A DNA stretch of 64,000 nt from Mesorhizobium sp. (GTDB lineage Bacteria > Pseudomonadota > Alphaproteobacteria > Rhizobiales > Rhizobiaceae), in NCBI GenBank assembly GCA_004963905.1, contig SUGL01000010.1, positions 62,001 to 126,000 of the forward strand. The letters are read 5' to 3'. Shown one piece after another: positions 1 through 9,172 of the stretch (its first letter is position 1; each line of letters begins with the position of its first letter). The position numbers were made by a program, and so were the translations under genes. Under the pieces are notes generated by a model. That model had not been told where the DNA came from and ran no database searches. It saw only the letters and a list, made by a program, of their open reading frames with translations.

Positions 1-790
1 AGCCGCGGCGTCCGCAGCGGCAGAGCGCGCCGCCCGGACGATGGATCATGTGGCCGAACTCGCCTCCGGAAGAATGCGTGCCGGTGAACAGCTCGCCCTT
101 CAGCACCAGGCCCATGCCGATGCCGTGCGACAGCAGGATGGCGATGAAATTGTCGCGATAGCGGTTGGGGTCGCGCCATTGCAGCGCCACCGCCATCATG
201 TTGCAGTCGTTCTCCATGGTGGCCGGGATGCCGAATTCCTTTTCCAGGATGTCGGCGAAAGGAATGTCGGTCAAAGGCGTGATCGGCGACCACAGCATGG
301 CGCGGGCATGGGAATCGGTGATGCCCTGGATGCCCATGGCGATGCGGGCGACGCTGCGGACATCGAGGTCCGGATCCTCAAGCCGGCGCCGGACGATCGC
401 CACGCATTCGCCGATCAGCTCGTCGCGGGGCATGGTCAGCGTATCGAGGCGCCGCTGCTCCTCGGCGATGACCTGCCCGGCATAGTCGATGACGGCGACG
501 GAAAGGAAATTCAGCGACAGCACCACCGTCACCACCGCGGCCGCCTCGGGGTTGAGGGCGAGGCCGACCTGCGGCCGGCCACGCTTCAGCGATGCCGCCT
601 CGCTCGGCTTGCTCTCGGCCAGGATGCCTTCCTGGATCAGGTCCGAGGAAATTGCCGAAATGGTCGAGTGGCTGAGCCCGGTGGTCGCGGCGATCTCCGT
701 GCGCGATGGCTGGCCGGCGCGGCGCACGGCCGAGAGCACCATGGCGCGGTTGCGCCGGCGCAGGTCGTCGTGGCGGATCCCGACCGACAT
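1..790 (-). CDS. ROK-family transcriptional repressor (partial)
   Basis: The frame opens with ATG at 790, after a purine-rich GGAGGAGAAAAA stretch, and runs off the left edge, so the C-terminus is missing. The first 70 or so residues form a winged helix-turn-helix (SRTEIAATTGLSHSTIS). The rest is the ROK sugar-kinase-like domain, with MENDCNMMAV and GGEFGHM, and the zinc motif beginning CRCGRRG right at the window edge. ROK repressors bind sugars and release DNA. It is divergent from xylose-type transport genes, and the 360-bp gap holds a palindrome, so it probably controls them in the manner of XylR. The ligand is inferred from context only. Confidence 0.9.
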   Translation of the reverse strand, partial: MSVGIRHDDLRRRNRAMVLSAVRRAGQPSRTEIAATTGLSHSTISAISSDLIQEGILAESKPSEAASLKRGRPQVGLALNPEAAAVVTVVLSLNFLSVAVIDYAGQVIAEEQRRLDTLTMPRDELIGECVAIVRRRLEDPDLDVRSVARIAMGIQGITDSHARAMLWSPITPLTDIPFADILEKEFGIPATMENDCNMMAVALQWRDPNRYRDNFIAILLSHGIGMGLVLKGELFTGTHSSGGEFGHMIHRPGGALCRCGRRG

Positions 791-1150
791 TTTTCTCCTC
801 CCGGTCAGCGCGGCCTCTTGATAATGCATGGGCCGTCGGCGACGCGCCAGATCGGTTCGGTTGCGGATACACCACCGAACCGCTCTGGATTTTGTTTTCG
901 TGCAGTTCCGACGGGCAGCGGTTCCGCGCTTCCAGCGCAACTGTTTTCAGGATAGTGGCAGAAGCGGCCCGGGCTGTCATTATTTATTGCGGACCTCGAA
1001 AAAAAGTTCGCGGCACCTCAAAAACCATCAGAATCGCGGTTGACAGCGCTTCGGTGTTGGATCAGTGTTTTTTCGAGGCTCGAAAAAAAGCCTCTGTTAC
1101 CGGCCTTCGGGCCAGTCTGGGTCGCGCCGCAAGGGCGCAGGGAGGAAATC
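791..1150. promoter_or_regulatory. Divergent control region between the ROK regulator and the xylF-like gene
   Basis: This 360-bp non-coding stretch holds TTGACA at 1040-1045 as a possible -35 element. A perfect inverted repeat lies at 1068-1088, with arms TTTTTTCGAG and CTCGAAAAAA around a single central G. A second copy of the right half-site, CTCGAAAAAAAG, lies at 996-1007. The repeat lies just downstream of the candidate -35, where a repressor would block transcription. It is a good operator candidate for the ROK protein. The assignment is inference. Confidence 0.55.
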
Positions 1151-2191
1151 ATGAAGAGATTCGCAACCGCCATGCTGGCGGGTGTCGCCATGTCGTTGAC
1201 GCTGGCGTCGGTCGCAGAGGCGAAGGACAAGGTGATCGGCGTTTCGTGGTCGAATTTCCAGGAAGAGCGCTGGAAGACCGACGAAGCGGCGATGAAGAAG
1301 GCGATCGAAGCGGCCGGCGACAAATACATTTCGGCCGACGCGCAGTCCAATCCGGGCAAGCAGCTGACCGACGTCGAAAGCCTGATCTCGCAGGGCGCAA
1401 ACGCGCTGATCATCCTGGCGCAGGATGCCTCGGCGGTCGGCCCGGCAGTGCAGAAGGCACTCGACGAAGGCATTCCGGTGGTCGGCTACGACCGCCTGAT
1501 CGAGAACAAGGACGTGTTCTACCTGACCTTCGACAACAAGGAAGTCGGCCGCATGCAAGCCCGCGAGGTGTTCAAGGCCAAGCCTGAAGGCAACTACGTC
1601 TTCATCAAGGGCTCGGGTGCCGATCCGAATGCGGATTTTCTGTTCGCGGGCTCGATGGAAGTGCTGAAGGAAGCCATCGACAGCGGCAAGATCAAGAATG
1701 TCGGCGAAGCCTATACGGACGGCTGGCTGCCCGCCAACGCGCAGAAGAACATGGAGCAGTTCCTGACCGCCAACGACAACAAGGTCGATGCGGTCGTGGC
1801 GGCCAATGACGGCACTGCCGGCGGCGTCGTCGCGGCGCTGACGGCGCAAGGCCTGGCTGGCACCGTTCCGGTCTCGGGCCAGGACGGCGACCACGCGGCG
1901 CTCAACCGCATCGCTCTCGGCACGCAGACCGTGTCGGTGTGGAAGGACGCCCGCGAGCTGGGCAAGAACGCCGCCGAGATCGCCTCGCAGCTCGCCGACG
2001 GCAAGAAGATGGCCGACATCGCCGGCGCCAAGGATTTCACGACGCCTGGCGGCAACACCGTCAAGTCGCTGTTCCTGACCCCGGTCGCGATCACCAAGGA
2101 CAATCTCAACGTCGTCATCGACGCGGGCTGGATCAAGAAGGACGAAGTCTGCGCCGGCGTTGCGGCGGGCGCCGTCGCGGTCTGCAACTGA
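1151..2191 (+). CDS. xylF: D-xylose-type ABC transporter substrate-binding protein
   Basis: This is a 346-residue periplasmic binding protein. ATG at 1151 follows GGAGGAAATC and is preferred to the longer open frame. Residues 1-22 are a signal peptide ending SVAEA. The body is a type I periplasmic binding fold with XylF-like motifs: SNFQEERWK near the start, [31 protein letters not shown] and [11 protein letters not shown]. It would capture D-xylose or a related sugar and deliver it to the permease encoded next. The sugar is assigned by resemblance to XylF as I remember it and is not proven. A hairpin follows the gene. Confidence 0.85.
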   Translation: MKRFATAMLAGVAMSLTLASVAEAKDKVIGVSWSNFQEERWKTDEAAMKKAIEAAGDKYISADAQSNPGKQLTDVESLISQGANALIILAQDASAVGPAVQKALDEGIPVVGYDRLIENKDVFYLTFDNKEVGRMQAREVFKAKPEGNYVFIKGSGADPNADFLFAGSMEVLKEAIDSGKIKNVGEAYTDGWLPANAQKNMEQFLTANDNKVDAVVAANDGTAGGVVAALTAQGLAGTVPVSGQDGDHAALNRIALGTQTVSVWKDARELGKNAAEIASQLADGKKMADIAGAKDFTTPGGNTVKSLFLTPVAITKDNLNVVIDAGWIKKDEVCAGVAAGAVAVCN

Positions 2192-2220
2192 TCCGGCCGA
2201 CGTTTATTCAAATCCTGACG

Positions 2221-2239
2221 CCGCGGCCCAAAGCCGCGG
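2221..2239 (+). terminator. Hairpin between xylF and xylH
   Basis: CCGCGGC at 2221-2227 pairs perfectly with GCCGCGG at 2233-2239 around a 5-nt loop. GTTTCTC and six A follow, not a clean U-run. Such hairpins after binding-protein genes commonly stabilise or attenuate mRNA, so that the binding protein is made in excess over the membrane subunits. This is the likely role here. Confidence 0.55.
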
Positions 2240-2435
2240 CGTTTCTCAAAAAAGGGCTTCCTGCTTCAAGTGATGCCGGAAAGCCGATGGAGCGGTTCAT
2301 CGTCTGGCAGAATCGTCGAACCGCCCCAGCCGTTTGTTTCCAAGCAATTCCGGACGGACTACACACTTTTCCCGGAGTTGCTCTAGCATCGTGGTCCGGC
2401 ATCCGCGCCAGAGGGCAGGCCGGTGGGAGGAGATC

Positions 2436-3800
2436 ATGACCGATACGACCTCTGAGACGGCGGCCAACCCGGCCGCGGATCGCGCGCGTGCTTCCGAACT
2501 GAGCGCCGTCGGCCGTTTCCTCAAGGCGACCGAACTCGACACCCGCATGCTCGGCATGGTCGGCGCGCTGCTGATCATCTGGATCGGCCTGCACGTCATT
2601 TCGAGCCTTAGGCTTGGCGTCAATCCGCTCGATTTCGACAGCCGCACGTTCCTGACGCCGCGCAATCTGTGGAACCTGTCGGTGCAGACCTCGGCCGTGG
2701 CGATCATGGCCTCCGGCATGGTGCTGGTCATCGTCATGCGCAACATCGACCTCTCCGTCGGCTCGGCCGAGGGGCTGATCGGCATGGTCATGGGCTTTGC
2801 CCAGGTGCATTTCCTGGTGCGGATGGTCGGGCTCGAGCTCGGCAATCCGTGGATATGGGTGCTGGCGCTGTTGATCGGCCTGGCGCTCGGTCTGCTGATC
2901 GGCGCCTTCCAGGGCTTCGTTATCGCCTATCTCGAGGTGCCGGCCTTCATCGTGACGCTGGGCGGGCTTCTGGTGTGGCGCGGCGCCGCCTGGTGGGTCA
3001 CCAGCGGCCAGACGGTGGCACCGCTCGACGCCACCTACCAGCTGATGGGTGGTGGGCCGGCCGGCTCGATCGGCGCTAGATGGAGCTGGGTGGTGGGCGT
3101 CGTCGCCTGCCTGGCGGTGGTGTTTGCGCTGTTCCACGGCCGGGTGCAGCGCAAGCGCTTCCGTTTCCCGCTCCGGCCGATCTGGGCCGAGACGCTGCTC
3201 GGCGCAGTCGCCTGCGCGATCATCGTGGGCGCGGTGTGGCTGGCCAATTCCTATCCCTGGCCGGTTGGCATCGTGAACCGATACGCCGCCGCCAACAACA
3301 TCACCGTTCCCGAAGGCGGCCTGTTCATCGCCCACGGCATCGCCATTCCGGTGCTGATGGCAGTCGCGGTCGGCCTGATCATGACCTTCATCACCAAGCG
3401 CACCCGCTTCGGCCGTTATGTCTTCGCCATCGGCGGCAATCCGGAAGCGGCGAACCTTGCCGGCATCAACACGCGCTGGATCACCATGAAGGTGTTCATG
3501 ATCATGGGCGTGCTGGCAACGATCGCGGCGGCGATCTCGTCGGCCAGGCAGAATTCGTCGACCAATGCGCTGGGCACCCTGGACGAGCTCCTGGTCATCG
3601 CCGCGGCTGTGATCGGCGGCACCTCGCTCGCCGGCGGCTCGGGAACCGTGCTCGGCGCCATGCTGGGCGCGCTTCTGATGCAGTCGCTGCAGTCCGGCAT
3701 GGTGCTGCTCGGCGTCGACTCGCCGCTGCAGAGCATCGTCGTCGGCGCAGTGCTGGTCGTCGCGGTGTGGCTCGACACCATCTACCGCAAGCGGGTTTGA
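2436..3800 (+). CDS. xylH: D-xylose-type ABC transporter permease
   Basis: A 454-residue inner-membrane protein. ATG at 2436 follows GGGAGGAGATC, and an upstream extension in the frame lacks coding character. Hydrophobic segments run through the chain, with the sugar-permease family signature near the C-terminus ([20 protein letters not shown]). A long central loop and extra membrane segments make it longer than the usual ~330-residue ribose permeases, as is usual for XylH. It lies 245 bp after the binding protein and 17 bp before the ATPase gene, so the three form one operon. It forms the sugar channel. Confidence 0.87.
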   Translation: MTDTTSETAANPAADRARASELSAVGRFLKATELDTRMLGMVGALLIIWIGLHVISSLRLGVNPLDFDSRTFLTPRNLWNLSVQTSAVAIMASGMVLVIVMRNIDLSVGSAEGLIGMVMGFAQVHFLVRMVGLELGNPWIWVLALLIGLALGLLIGAFQGFVIAYLEVPAFIVTLGGLLVWRGAAWWVTSGQTVAPLDATYQLMGGGPAGSIGARWSWVVGVVACLAVVFALFHGRVQRKRFRFPLRPIWAETLLGAVACAIIVGAVWLANSYPWPVGIVNRYAAANNITVPEGGLFIAHGIAIPVLMAVAVGLIMTFITKRTRFGRYVFAIGGNPEAANLAGINTRWITMKVFMIMGVLATIAAAISSARQNSSTNALGTLDELLVIAAAVIGGTSLAGGSGTVLGAMLGALLMQSLQSGMVLLGVDSPLQSIVVGAVLVVAVWLDTIYRKRV

Positions 3801-3817
3801 AGGGGAGGGAGGAGACC

Positions 3818-4618
3818 ATGGCAGACAAGAATGCTTCCGCCGGCGTCCCGCTGGTCGACATGCGCAACATCTCGATCGCCTTCGGCGGTATCCGCGCCGT
3901 CGACGACGCCTCGATCGATCTCTTCCCCGGCGAAGTGGTGGCGCTGCTCGGCCACAACGGCGCAGGCAAGTCGACGCTGATCAAGATCCTGTCCGGCGCC
4001 TGCAAGCGCGATGCCGGGCAAATCTTCGTCAACGGCGAAGACGCGTCGATCTCCAATCCGCGCGATGCAAAGAAATACGGTATCGAGACGATCTACCAGA
4101 CGCTGGCGCTTGCCGACAATGTCGACGCCGCCGCCAATCTTTTCCTCGGCCGCGAGCTGATGACCGCCTGGGGCACGCTCGACGACGTCGCCATGGAGGC
4201 CGAGGCGCGCAAGGTCATGGGGCGGCTCAATCCGCGTTTCCAGCGCTTCAAGGAGCCGGTGATCAAGCTGTCCGGCGGACAGAGGCAGTCGGTGGCGATC
4301 GCCCGCGCGATCCTGTTCAACGCCCGCATCCTGATCATGGACGAGCCGACAGCCGCGCTTGGTCCCCAGGAGACGGCCCAGGTCGGCGAACTGGTGCGGC
4401 AGCTCAAGGCGGACGGCATCGGCATCTTCCTGATCAGCCACGACATCCATGACGTGTTCGAGCTGGCAGACAGGGTCTGCGTGATGAAGAACGGCCAAGT
4501 CGTCGGCACGGCGCGCACCGGCGACGTGACCCAGGACGAGGTGCTCGGCATGATCATTTTGGGCAAGTGCCCGCCAGGCGCCATTCCGGGTCCCGGAGCG
4601 CTGAAAATCGCAGCCTGA
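3818..4618 (+). CDS. Sugar ABC transporter ATP-binding protein, single nucleotide-binding domain
   Basis: A 266-residue ATPase starting at 3818 after GGGAGGGAGGAGACC. It has the Walker A motif GHNGAGKST (Lys51), signature LSGGQRQ, Walker [14 protein letters not shown] and the H-loop LISHD. Only one ATPase domain is present, whereas XylG, RbsA and MglA carry two in about 500 residues. Rhizobial fructose ATPase FrcA is also half-size, so this is a recognised variant that would act as a homodimer. There is no sign of truncation: the stop at 4616-4618 follows a plausible C-terminus. It energises the upstream permease. Confidence 0.85.
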   Translation: MADKNASAGVPLVDMRNISIAFGGIRAVDDASIDLFPGEVVALLGHNGAGKSTLIKILSGACKRDAGQIFVNGEDASISNPRDAKKYGIETIYQTLALADNVDAAANLFLGRELMTAWGTLDDVAMEAEARKVMGRLNPRFQRFKEPVIKLSGGQRQSVAIARAILFNARILIMDEPTAALGPQETAQVGELVRQLKADGIGIFLISHDIHDVFELADRVCVMKNGQVVGTARTGDVTQDEVLGMIILGKCPPGAIPGPGALKIAA

Positions 4619-4717
4619 TGCGATAAGTTAGTCGGCTAATTTACGATTGGTTGATGTGCCAGCGACCGTGATGGATTGGCCTTGCCATTGTGTTGGCGTG
4701 GAGACTTGCCCATAAAG

Positions 4718-6373
4718 GTGATCAATGATCACGGGCCGCACCCTGCGTTGAAAAAACTCTTTCCGATCGTCGCTTTCATCGCCGTCGCGCTGATCAGCCT
4801 GACGATGGCGGGGTTCGCCTATTTCGCGACCCAGGAGGCGGCGCGCATCAAGTTCGAGGGAACGGCCGACGACGCGCTCAACCGCATCGAGAGCCGCATC
4901 GACCTGCATCTGTCGCTGCTGCGCTCGACGCAGGCGCTGTTCGACGCCCGCAACGGCGACATCACGCGCGGCGAGTTCAACGCCTTCTTCACCGCGCTCG
5001 ACATCGACGACAATTTCGCCGGCCTGCGGGGCATCGGCTTCCTGAGGCTGGCCAAGACCGGCGACGAGGCTGCGGTCGAGCGCGACATCCTGCGCGATCA
5101 CGGTTCGGCCCATCCGGTCTATCCTGCCACCAGCGAGCAGCAATGGCGAACGCCGATCGTGCTTTTCGAGCCGCTCGATACGTCCAGTCAGTCGATCATC
5201 GGCTTCGACATGTTCAGCGAGCCGGTGCGGCGGACGGCGATCGAGAAGGCCATGGCCGACGACCAGCAGCATGCCAGCGGGCTCGTTCAACTTGGCCAGG
5301 GACAAGGGCGGGAGCAGACCTTCCCTGGATTCCTGGTCTTCGTGCGGCTGAACGTGGAAACGGCGCCGGACGTCATCAATGCCAGCCGTTCCTCGACCGC
5401 GGGCTTTCTCTACGCCGCCTTCCGCGCGCGCGACTTGTTCCAGGTGGCGCTCAGCAAGGCACCGCTGCTGCCGGTCAATGTCGAGATCTATGACGGCAAG
5501 CCGGGTGCCGACAATCTCCTGTTCCGGTCGGAAGCGCCGCCGGCCGAGTCCCTGGGTGCGAAGCTTGTGGCGCGTCGGGATATCGTCGTCGCCGGCCGAC
5601 CCTGGACCGTCCTGTTCAGGCCGACGAGCGCTTTCTCGCTGCCTTCGTCGCGCGCCATTCCGGTGATGCTCGGGCTGTTCGGCCTGCTGCTTGCCGGGGC
5701 GATCGCCCTGGTGGCCCGCTATCAGGAGCGTGCCTATGAGGCGAAGTCGCTGCTGCATGAGGCGACGGAGAAGAGCCTGCTGGAGAAGGACCTGATCCTG
5801 CAGGAGATGAAGCATCGCATCAAGAATTCGATCACCAGGGTATTGGCGATCGCGCGGCAGACGGCCTCCCAGGCCACCGACGTGAAGGAATTCTCGGCAT
5901 CGTTCTCGGCGCGTCTGCAGGCGATGGCCGCTTCGCAGGACATGCTGACACGCTCGCGCTGGCAGAAGGCGGATCTTGGCGACCTGCTGCGCATCGAGCT
6001 CGGGCAGGTGTTCGGCAAGGAGCTCCCGGCAGGCATCTTGTCGGGGCCGGAGGTGCTGCTTGACGAGACGACCACGCAGGCGCTCGGTTTGACCTTCCAC
6101 GAGCTTGCCACCAATGCGCTGAAATATGGCGAGGCAGGCAGCTCGGTTGGCGCCTTGAAAGTCGAGTGGTCGGTCGAAGGGCGCAGCCGGGAACGGACGC
6201 TGGTGCTCAACTGGCGGGAGGCGGGACAGAAACAGCTGGAAGAGCCGGCAAAGACCGGTTTCGGCACCAAGCTGATCGATCTCAACGTCACGCGCGAACT
6301 GCGCGGCACGATCAAGCGCGATTTTAAGGCCGACGGGCTGAAGGTGGAAATAAGGATTCCGCTGACGGGTTGA
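4718..6373 (+). CDS. CHASE-domain sensor histidine kinase, HWE/HisKA_2 type
   Basis: About 551 residues if GTG 4718 is the start; TTG at 4748 is an alternative, and neither has a strong Shine-Dalgarno. An N-terminal membrane helix is followed by a periplasmic CHASE-like sensor of about 200 residues (GFDMFSEPVRRTAIEKA), then a second helix near residue 315. The cytoplasmic kinase has the phosphoacceptor region EMKHRIKNS and the ATP-binding N-box FHELATNALKYGE. The late motif GFGTKLIDLN is a G-box. HWE/HisKA_2 kinases commonly feed PhyR in alphaproteobacteria, and phyR lies 3 kb downstream. The ligand is unknown. Confidence 0.85.
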   Translation: MINDHGPHPALKKLFPIVAFIAVALISLTMAGFAYFATQEAARIKFEGTADDALNRIESRIDLHLSLLRSTQALFDARNGDITRGEFNAFFTALDIDDNFAGLRGIGFLRLAKTGDEAAVERDILRDHGSAHPVYPATSEQQWRTPIVLFEPLDTSSQSIIGFDMFSEPVRRTAIEKAMADDQQHASGLVQLGQGQGREQTFPGFLVFVRLNVETAPDVINASRSSTAGFLYAAFRARDLFQVALSKAPLLPVNVEIYDGKPGADNLLFRSEAPPAESLGAKLVARRDIVVAGRPWTVLFRPTSAFSLPSSRAIPVMLGLFGLLLAGAIALVARYQERAYEAKSLLHEATEKSLLEKDLILQEMKHRIKNSITRVLAIARQTASQATDVKEFSASFSARLQAMAASQDMLTRSRWQKADLGDLLRIELGQVFGKELPAGILSGPEVLLDETTTQALGLTFHELATNALKYGEAGSSVGALKVEWSVEGRSRERTLVLNWREAGQKQLEEPAKTGFGTKLIDLNVTRELRGTIKRDFKADGLKVEIRIPLTG

Positions 6374-6452
6374 ACGGCGCCGCTATGCCAGCGGGCGGCC
6401 ATGTCCCAGGCAAAGAAATGGAGGCCGGCAGACCGGCCTCCAGATCAAAATT

Positions 6453-6698
6453 TTAGTTGCAGCGGGCGGTGTAGATCCGGCCGCGATGATCGCGATACTG
6501 ACAATAACCGTTGCGCAGGTTGCGGACCAGGAGGCCCGATCCGGCGCCGACAGCCGCGCCGATCAGCGCGCCCTTGCCGCCGCCTACCAAGCCGCCGACA
6601 CCGGCGCCGATCAGGCCGCCGCCGACCACATCCTGCTCGGTCGTGGTGCAGCCGCTGACAGCGACCACGGCAACCATGGCAATGATCATCTTCCGCAT
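6453..6698 (-). CDS. Small glycine-zipper lipoprotein
   Basis: 81 residues. ATG at 6698 is preferred to 6713 because GAGGAG lies 7 bp before it. The signal sequence ends with a lipobox (AVSGC), so the mature protein is probably outer-membrane anchored. A glycine-zipper segment follows (VGGGLIGAGVGGLVGGGKG), resembling the Rick_17kDa/OsmB type of small surface lipoproteins. The C-terminus has RNGYCQYRDHRGRIY with two further cysteines. Likely an envelope stress lipoprotein; no EcfG-type promoter was found upstream. Confidence 0.75.
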   Translation of the reverse strand: MRKMIIAMVAVVAVSGCTTTEQDVVGGGLIGAGVGGLVGGGKGALIGAAVGAGSGLLVRNLRNGYCQYRDHRGRIYTARCN

Positions 6699-6807
6699 AA
6701 AATTGCTCCTCACTTTTTGTCCTCACTTTCGGCAGTGCCAGCCGCCATTTAGCACGAAAAAACGGGCTTTGCCTGCACGATCTTACTGTTGATTAAGATA
6801 GTCTTTT

Positions 6808-7107
6808 TCAGGGCGCGGCGTTCGACGCGACAAGCGTGCCGGAGACTTCCAACGACGCCTCGAGCGAGCCGTCGGGGCGCACGGTCCAGACGATCTGGTC
6901 GTAGTCGTCCTCCAGCGCCGGATCGACGACGAGGCACTCGCCGACGACATGCCGTGCCTGATCCCGGACATCGGCCAGCGCGAAGGGCCGTTCGGCGGTG
7001 CAGGCCTCAAAGGTCTCGAAGACGCTGACCGGCACGGTCAGTTCGCGGCATTCGGTCATGGTGTCCGAGCAGCCGATGACGAGGAGCAAAGCGGCGATGT
7101 GTTCCAC
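6808..7107 (-). CDS. Small hypothetical exported protein in the stress locus
   Basis: 99 residues from GTG 7107, preceded by AGAGGG. A short hydrophobic start (IAALLLVIGCSD) resembles a lipoprotein signal with a cysteine at residue 13, though the signal is unusually short. The remainder contains two further cysteines and an acidic segment (PALEDDYDQIVWTV). I do not recognise the family. An EcfG-type promoter element lies just upstream on the same strand (7132-7157), which supports a real gene controlled by the general stress response. Confidence 0.6.
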   Translation of the reverse strand: MEHIAALLLVIGCSDTMTECRELTVPVSVFETFEACTAERPFALADVRDQARHVVGECLVVDPALEDDYDQIVWTVRPDGSLEASLEVSGTLVASNAAP

Positions 7108-7131
7108 GGGTGAACCCTCTGCGCGGCAAAG

Positions 7132-7157
7132 AACGACTCTCGCCGCTCAAAAGTTCC
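7132..7157 (-). promoter_or_regulatory. EcfG-type promoter for the 6808-7107 gene
   Basis: Read on the minus strand, GGAAC (7157-7153), a 17-bp spacer and CGTT (7135-7132) match the EcfG consensus GGAAC-N16/17-CGTT. The -10 lies 25 bp before the GTG start. Confidence 0.65.
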
Positions 7158-7188
7158 TGCCGCTGCGATGCCGCGAGCCCTTGCCGAC

Positions 7189-7295
7189 TAAAGCGCGTCG
7201 CGATCTTTCAGATTCGCTCCGTGCGCTTTAGGTTCTAGATTTTACGCATGTCTTTGTCCCGAAACCGGTTCCCACTTTCGGGAGACATGCTTTAA
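7189..7295. repeat. Intergenic repeat, copy 1
   Basis: About 107 bp, from AAAGCGCGTCGCGATC through CGAAACCGGTTCCCAC to GGGAGACATGC. A close copy lies at 13712-13810 and a diverged copy at 38511-38617. Internal palindromes (GCATGTC with GACATGC) would fold into hairpins. It resembles the mosaic palindromic intergenic elements of Rhizobiales. Confidence 0.7.
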
Positions 7296-7318
7296 AGCCC
7301 GACCGGGAAACTGCCGGG

Positions 7319-7486
7319 TCAGGTCAGCTGCCACGCTGCCGCCAGCACCAGGGCGGCAAGGAGCGCGACGGCGCCGAGACGAAGCGAAAGATGGGAGGAA
7401 CGGGACAAGGGCGGCGCCTCGGCGTCCTGGAAGCCGCTCATCGAGACGCGCGCGGCCTGCTCCAACCTGTTCATGTCGGAAACCAT
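7319..7486 (-). CDS. 55-residue single-pass membrane protein, unknown function
   Basis: ATG at 7486 is preceded by GGGAGGACTGAACG, a strong ribosome binding site. The product has an amphipathic start (MVSDMNRLEQAARVSM) and one C-terminal membrane helix (VALLAALVLAAAW) ending at the stop 7319-7321. It lies between the repeat copy and an HWE kinase inside the stress region. I do not recognise the family. No EcfG-type promoter was found upstream. Confidence 0.6.
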   Translation of the reverse strand: MVSDMNRLEQAARVSMSGFQDAEAPPLSRSSHLSLRLGAVALLAALVLAAAWQLT

Positions 7487-7624
7487 CGTTCAGTCCTCCC
7501 AAATCGCGTGCCAAATCGCGTGATTGGGCGCGGCTGGGGCTTTCGGCGCGGTTTTAGCCAGGAACATAGAATCGGGCTTTATGGTGAACAGCCGGTTAAG
7601 CCGGCGAATGTTCGTGTGTGGCGG

Positions 7625-8656
7625 TCAATCCGTCTCGAAATTGCCGTGCGGGATCGTCAGGCGATATTCGAGCCGACCCTCATCGATCTCGAGGATGGCG
7701 GAGCCGCCGAGCGACGTCGGCACGACGCGTTCCAGAGCGACGCTGCCAAAGCGCTTTTCGTTGCGCCTGCCGGCACCGATCCTTTCCGTCCATATCAGCA
7801 AAAGGTCGGCCGAAGTCCCGCTACCGGGTGCGATTTTAGCGCTTACCTCGACATGGCCGTCAGGCTGCGACAGAGCGCCATAGCTTACCGAATTCACGGC
7901 CAGCTCATGCATGGCCAGCCCGATATGCAGGGCGGCGTTTGGGTTGAGGTAAGGGTTTTCGCCATCGAAGCGCAGACTGCGGCCCGGGTCGGCGCTGTAG
8001 CGGCCGACCTGGCCGGATACGAGCTCTCGAAGCGCCGCGCCGCGCCAGTTGGAGGATGTCACCAGATCCTGGGACGAGGCGAGCGACTGAATGCGGCCGC
8101 GAAAGCGGGTCAGGAAGTCGCCAAGCGTCTCGGAGTAGCGCCCGGTCTGGGTGGCTATGCTCTGGATGATGGCCAGAAGGTTCTTCGAGCGATGGCTGAC
8201 CTCACGCAGCAGCGTCTTCAGCGTCTGCTCGCGACGTTTCTGCTCCGTGGTCTCGACCATGGTGGTGACGACGCCCTGGACCTCCCCGGTATCGCTATGA
8301 TCGGCATCGACCCAGATCTGGAACCAGCGCACGCCGTCACCGCCGGGAATGCCGAGTTCGAGGCGATCAGCGTTGCCGGTTTCAACCACCCTTTGTTTGG
8401 CCGCACTTAGGCGTTCGGCCTGAGCAGGGGAGAGCAAATCCTTGCCGTCGGCCGTCTCGGCTGCCCAGGGCGCGCGCATGTTGCGGGCCCAGACGGTCTT
8501 CATTTCCCGATCCTGATAGAGGACCGAAATTCCGGCATTGTGGAGCGCGTGCAGCAATGCGCGCCCCAACTGCATCCCGCTTTCCGCCGGATGCATCGCG
8601 ATCACATCGTCGCTGCGCTTGCCCGGATCGTCCTTTTCTGAGGCCTTGGAACGCAT
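7625..8656 (-). CDS. PAS-domain HWE histidine kinase
   Basis: 343 residues, with no membrane segments, so it is cytoplasmic. Residues about 30-130 form a PAS fold (VLYQDREMKTVWARNM, then VRWFQIWVDADH). The kinase core follows with phosphoacceptor REVSHRSKNLLAIIQSIA and N-box MHELAVNSVSYGAL, typical of HWE/HisKA_2 enzymes. Its place next to phyR-nepR-ecfG suggests that it phosphorylates PhyR. The start ATG 8656 has only a weak ribosome binding site. Confidence 0.87.
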   Translation of the reverse strand: MRSKASEKDDPGKRSDDVIAMHPAESGMQLGRALLHALHNAGISVLYQDREMKTVWARNMRAPWAAETADGKDLLSPAQAERLSAAKQRVVETGNADRLELGIPGGDGVRWFQIWVDADHSDTGEVQGVVTTMVETTEQKRREQTLKTLLREVSHRSKNLLAIIQSIATQTGRYSETLGDFLTRFRGRIQSLASSQDLVTSSNWRGAALRELVSGQVGRYSADPGRSLRFDGENPYLNPNAALHIGLAMHELAVNSVSYGALSQPDGHVEVSAKIAPGSGTSADLLLIWTERIGAGRRNEKRFGSVALERVVPTSLGGSAILEIDEGRLEYRLTIPHGNFETD

Positions 8657-8724
8657 CCGATAATACTTCCCGCATCCAGGCTGAACGGCTCTACGACAGA
8701 CTGCTGCTTCGGCCTTGACATGCC

Positions 8725-8742
8725 GAGGCTGCGCGCAGCCTC
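8725..8742. terminator. Perfect palindrome within a larger hairpin
   Basis: GAGGCTGCG pairs with CGCAGCCTC without a loop. A wider imperfect repeat (CCTCAAAAACGGT near 8739, ACCGTTTGAGG near 8801) encloses the next 70 bp. It lies downstream of the DUF1328 gene and upstream of the kinase, so a termination or insulation role is plausible. There is no U-run on the minus strand. Confidence 0.35.
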
Positions 8743-8840
8743 AAAAACGGTCCGCCGGACGATGTCTTTTGGGGACACCGCCCGGCGGTGGCTGGAAACC
8801 GTTTGAGGGGTGCGGCTTCCAGTGTCCGGTGCTCCCCGCG

Positions 8841-9005
8841 TCAGGCTCTTCTGAAAAGGCCGGCGATGAGCGAAATCACCAGGAAGGCAAGGAAGATGAA
8901 GAACAATATCTGCGCTATGCCAGCCGATGTGCCGGCAATGCCGCCGAATCCAAGAGCGCCGGCGATGATCGCGACCACAAGAAAAACGAGCGCCCAGTAC
9001 AGCAT
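8841..9005 (-). CDS. DUF1328-family small membrane protein
   Basis: 54 residues from ATG 9005, with AGAAGGAGACGT just upstream. It begins [22 protein letters not shown] and has two hydrophobic helices, the hallmark of the DUF1328/YtjA family of short inner-membrane proteins. Members are often induced by envelope or general stress. An EcfG-type promoter 29 bp upstream of the start (9034-9058) fits that. The molecular function is unknown. Confidence 0.85.
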   Translation of the reverse strand: MLYWALVFLVVAIIAGALGFGGIAGTSAGIAQILFFIFLAFLVISLIAGLFRRA

Positions 9006-9033
9006 GATACGTCTCCTTCTAACGTCCTGAAAA

Positions 9034-9058
9034 AACGTGGCTGAATGCCGTTTGTTCC
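9034..9058 (-). promoter_or_regulatory. EcfG-type promoter for the DUF1328 gene
   Basis: On the minus strand, GGAAC (9058-9054), 16 bp, then CGTT (9037-9034). Spacing and both boxes match the consensus exactly. Confidence 0.7.
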
Positions 9059-9119
9059 ACCATTTGCGGAAAAAGACGACCCCCGGAAGCGCTTTCGCGG
9101 ATCAGATCCCGCACGCATC

Positions 9120-9143
9120 ATGCGAGGCTCGGGAGCCTCGCAT
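9120..9143 (-). terminator. Hairpin downstream of phyR
   Basis: A perfect 10-bp stem (ATGCGAGGCT with AGCCTCGCAT) around a 4-nt loop, 30 bp past the phyR stop. No U-run follows, so intrinsic termination would be inefficient. Confidence 0.45.
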
Positions 9144-9172
9144 GGAACCTAGATGACCAGACATCGGTGCGG

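Noticed and set aside
4628..6100. 490-residue minus-strand open frame
   Set aside because: It is the antisense shadow of the CHASE-domain kinase; composition is Arg/Gln-rich and there are no recognisable motifs.
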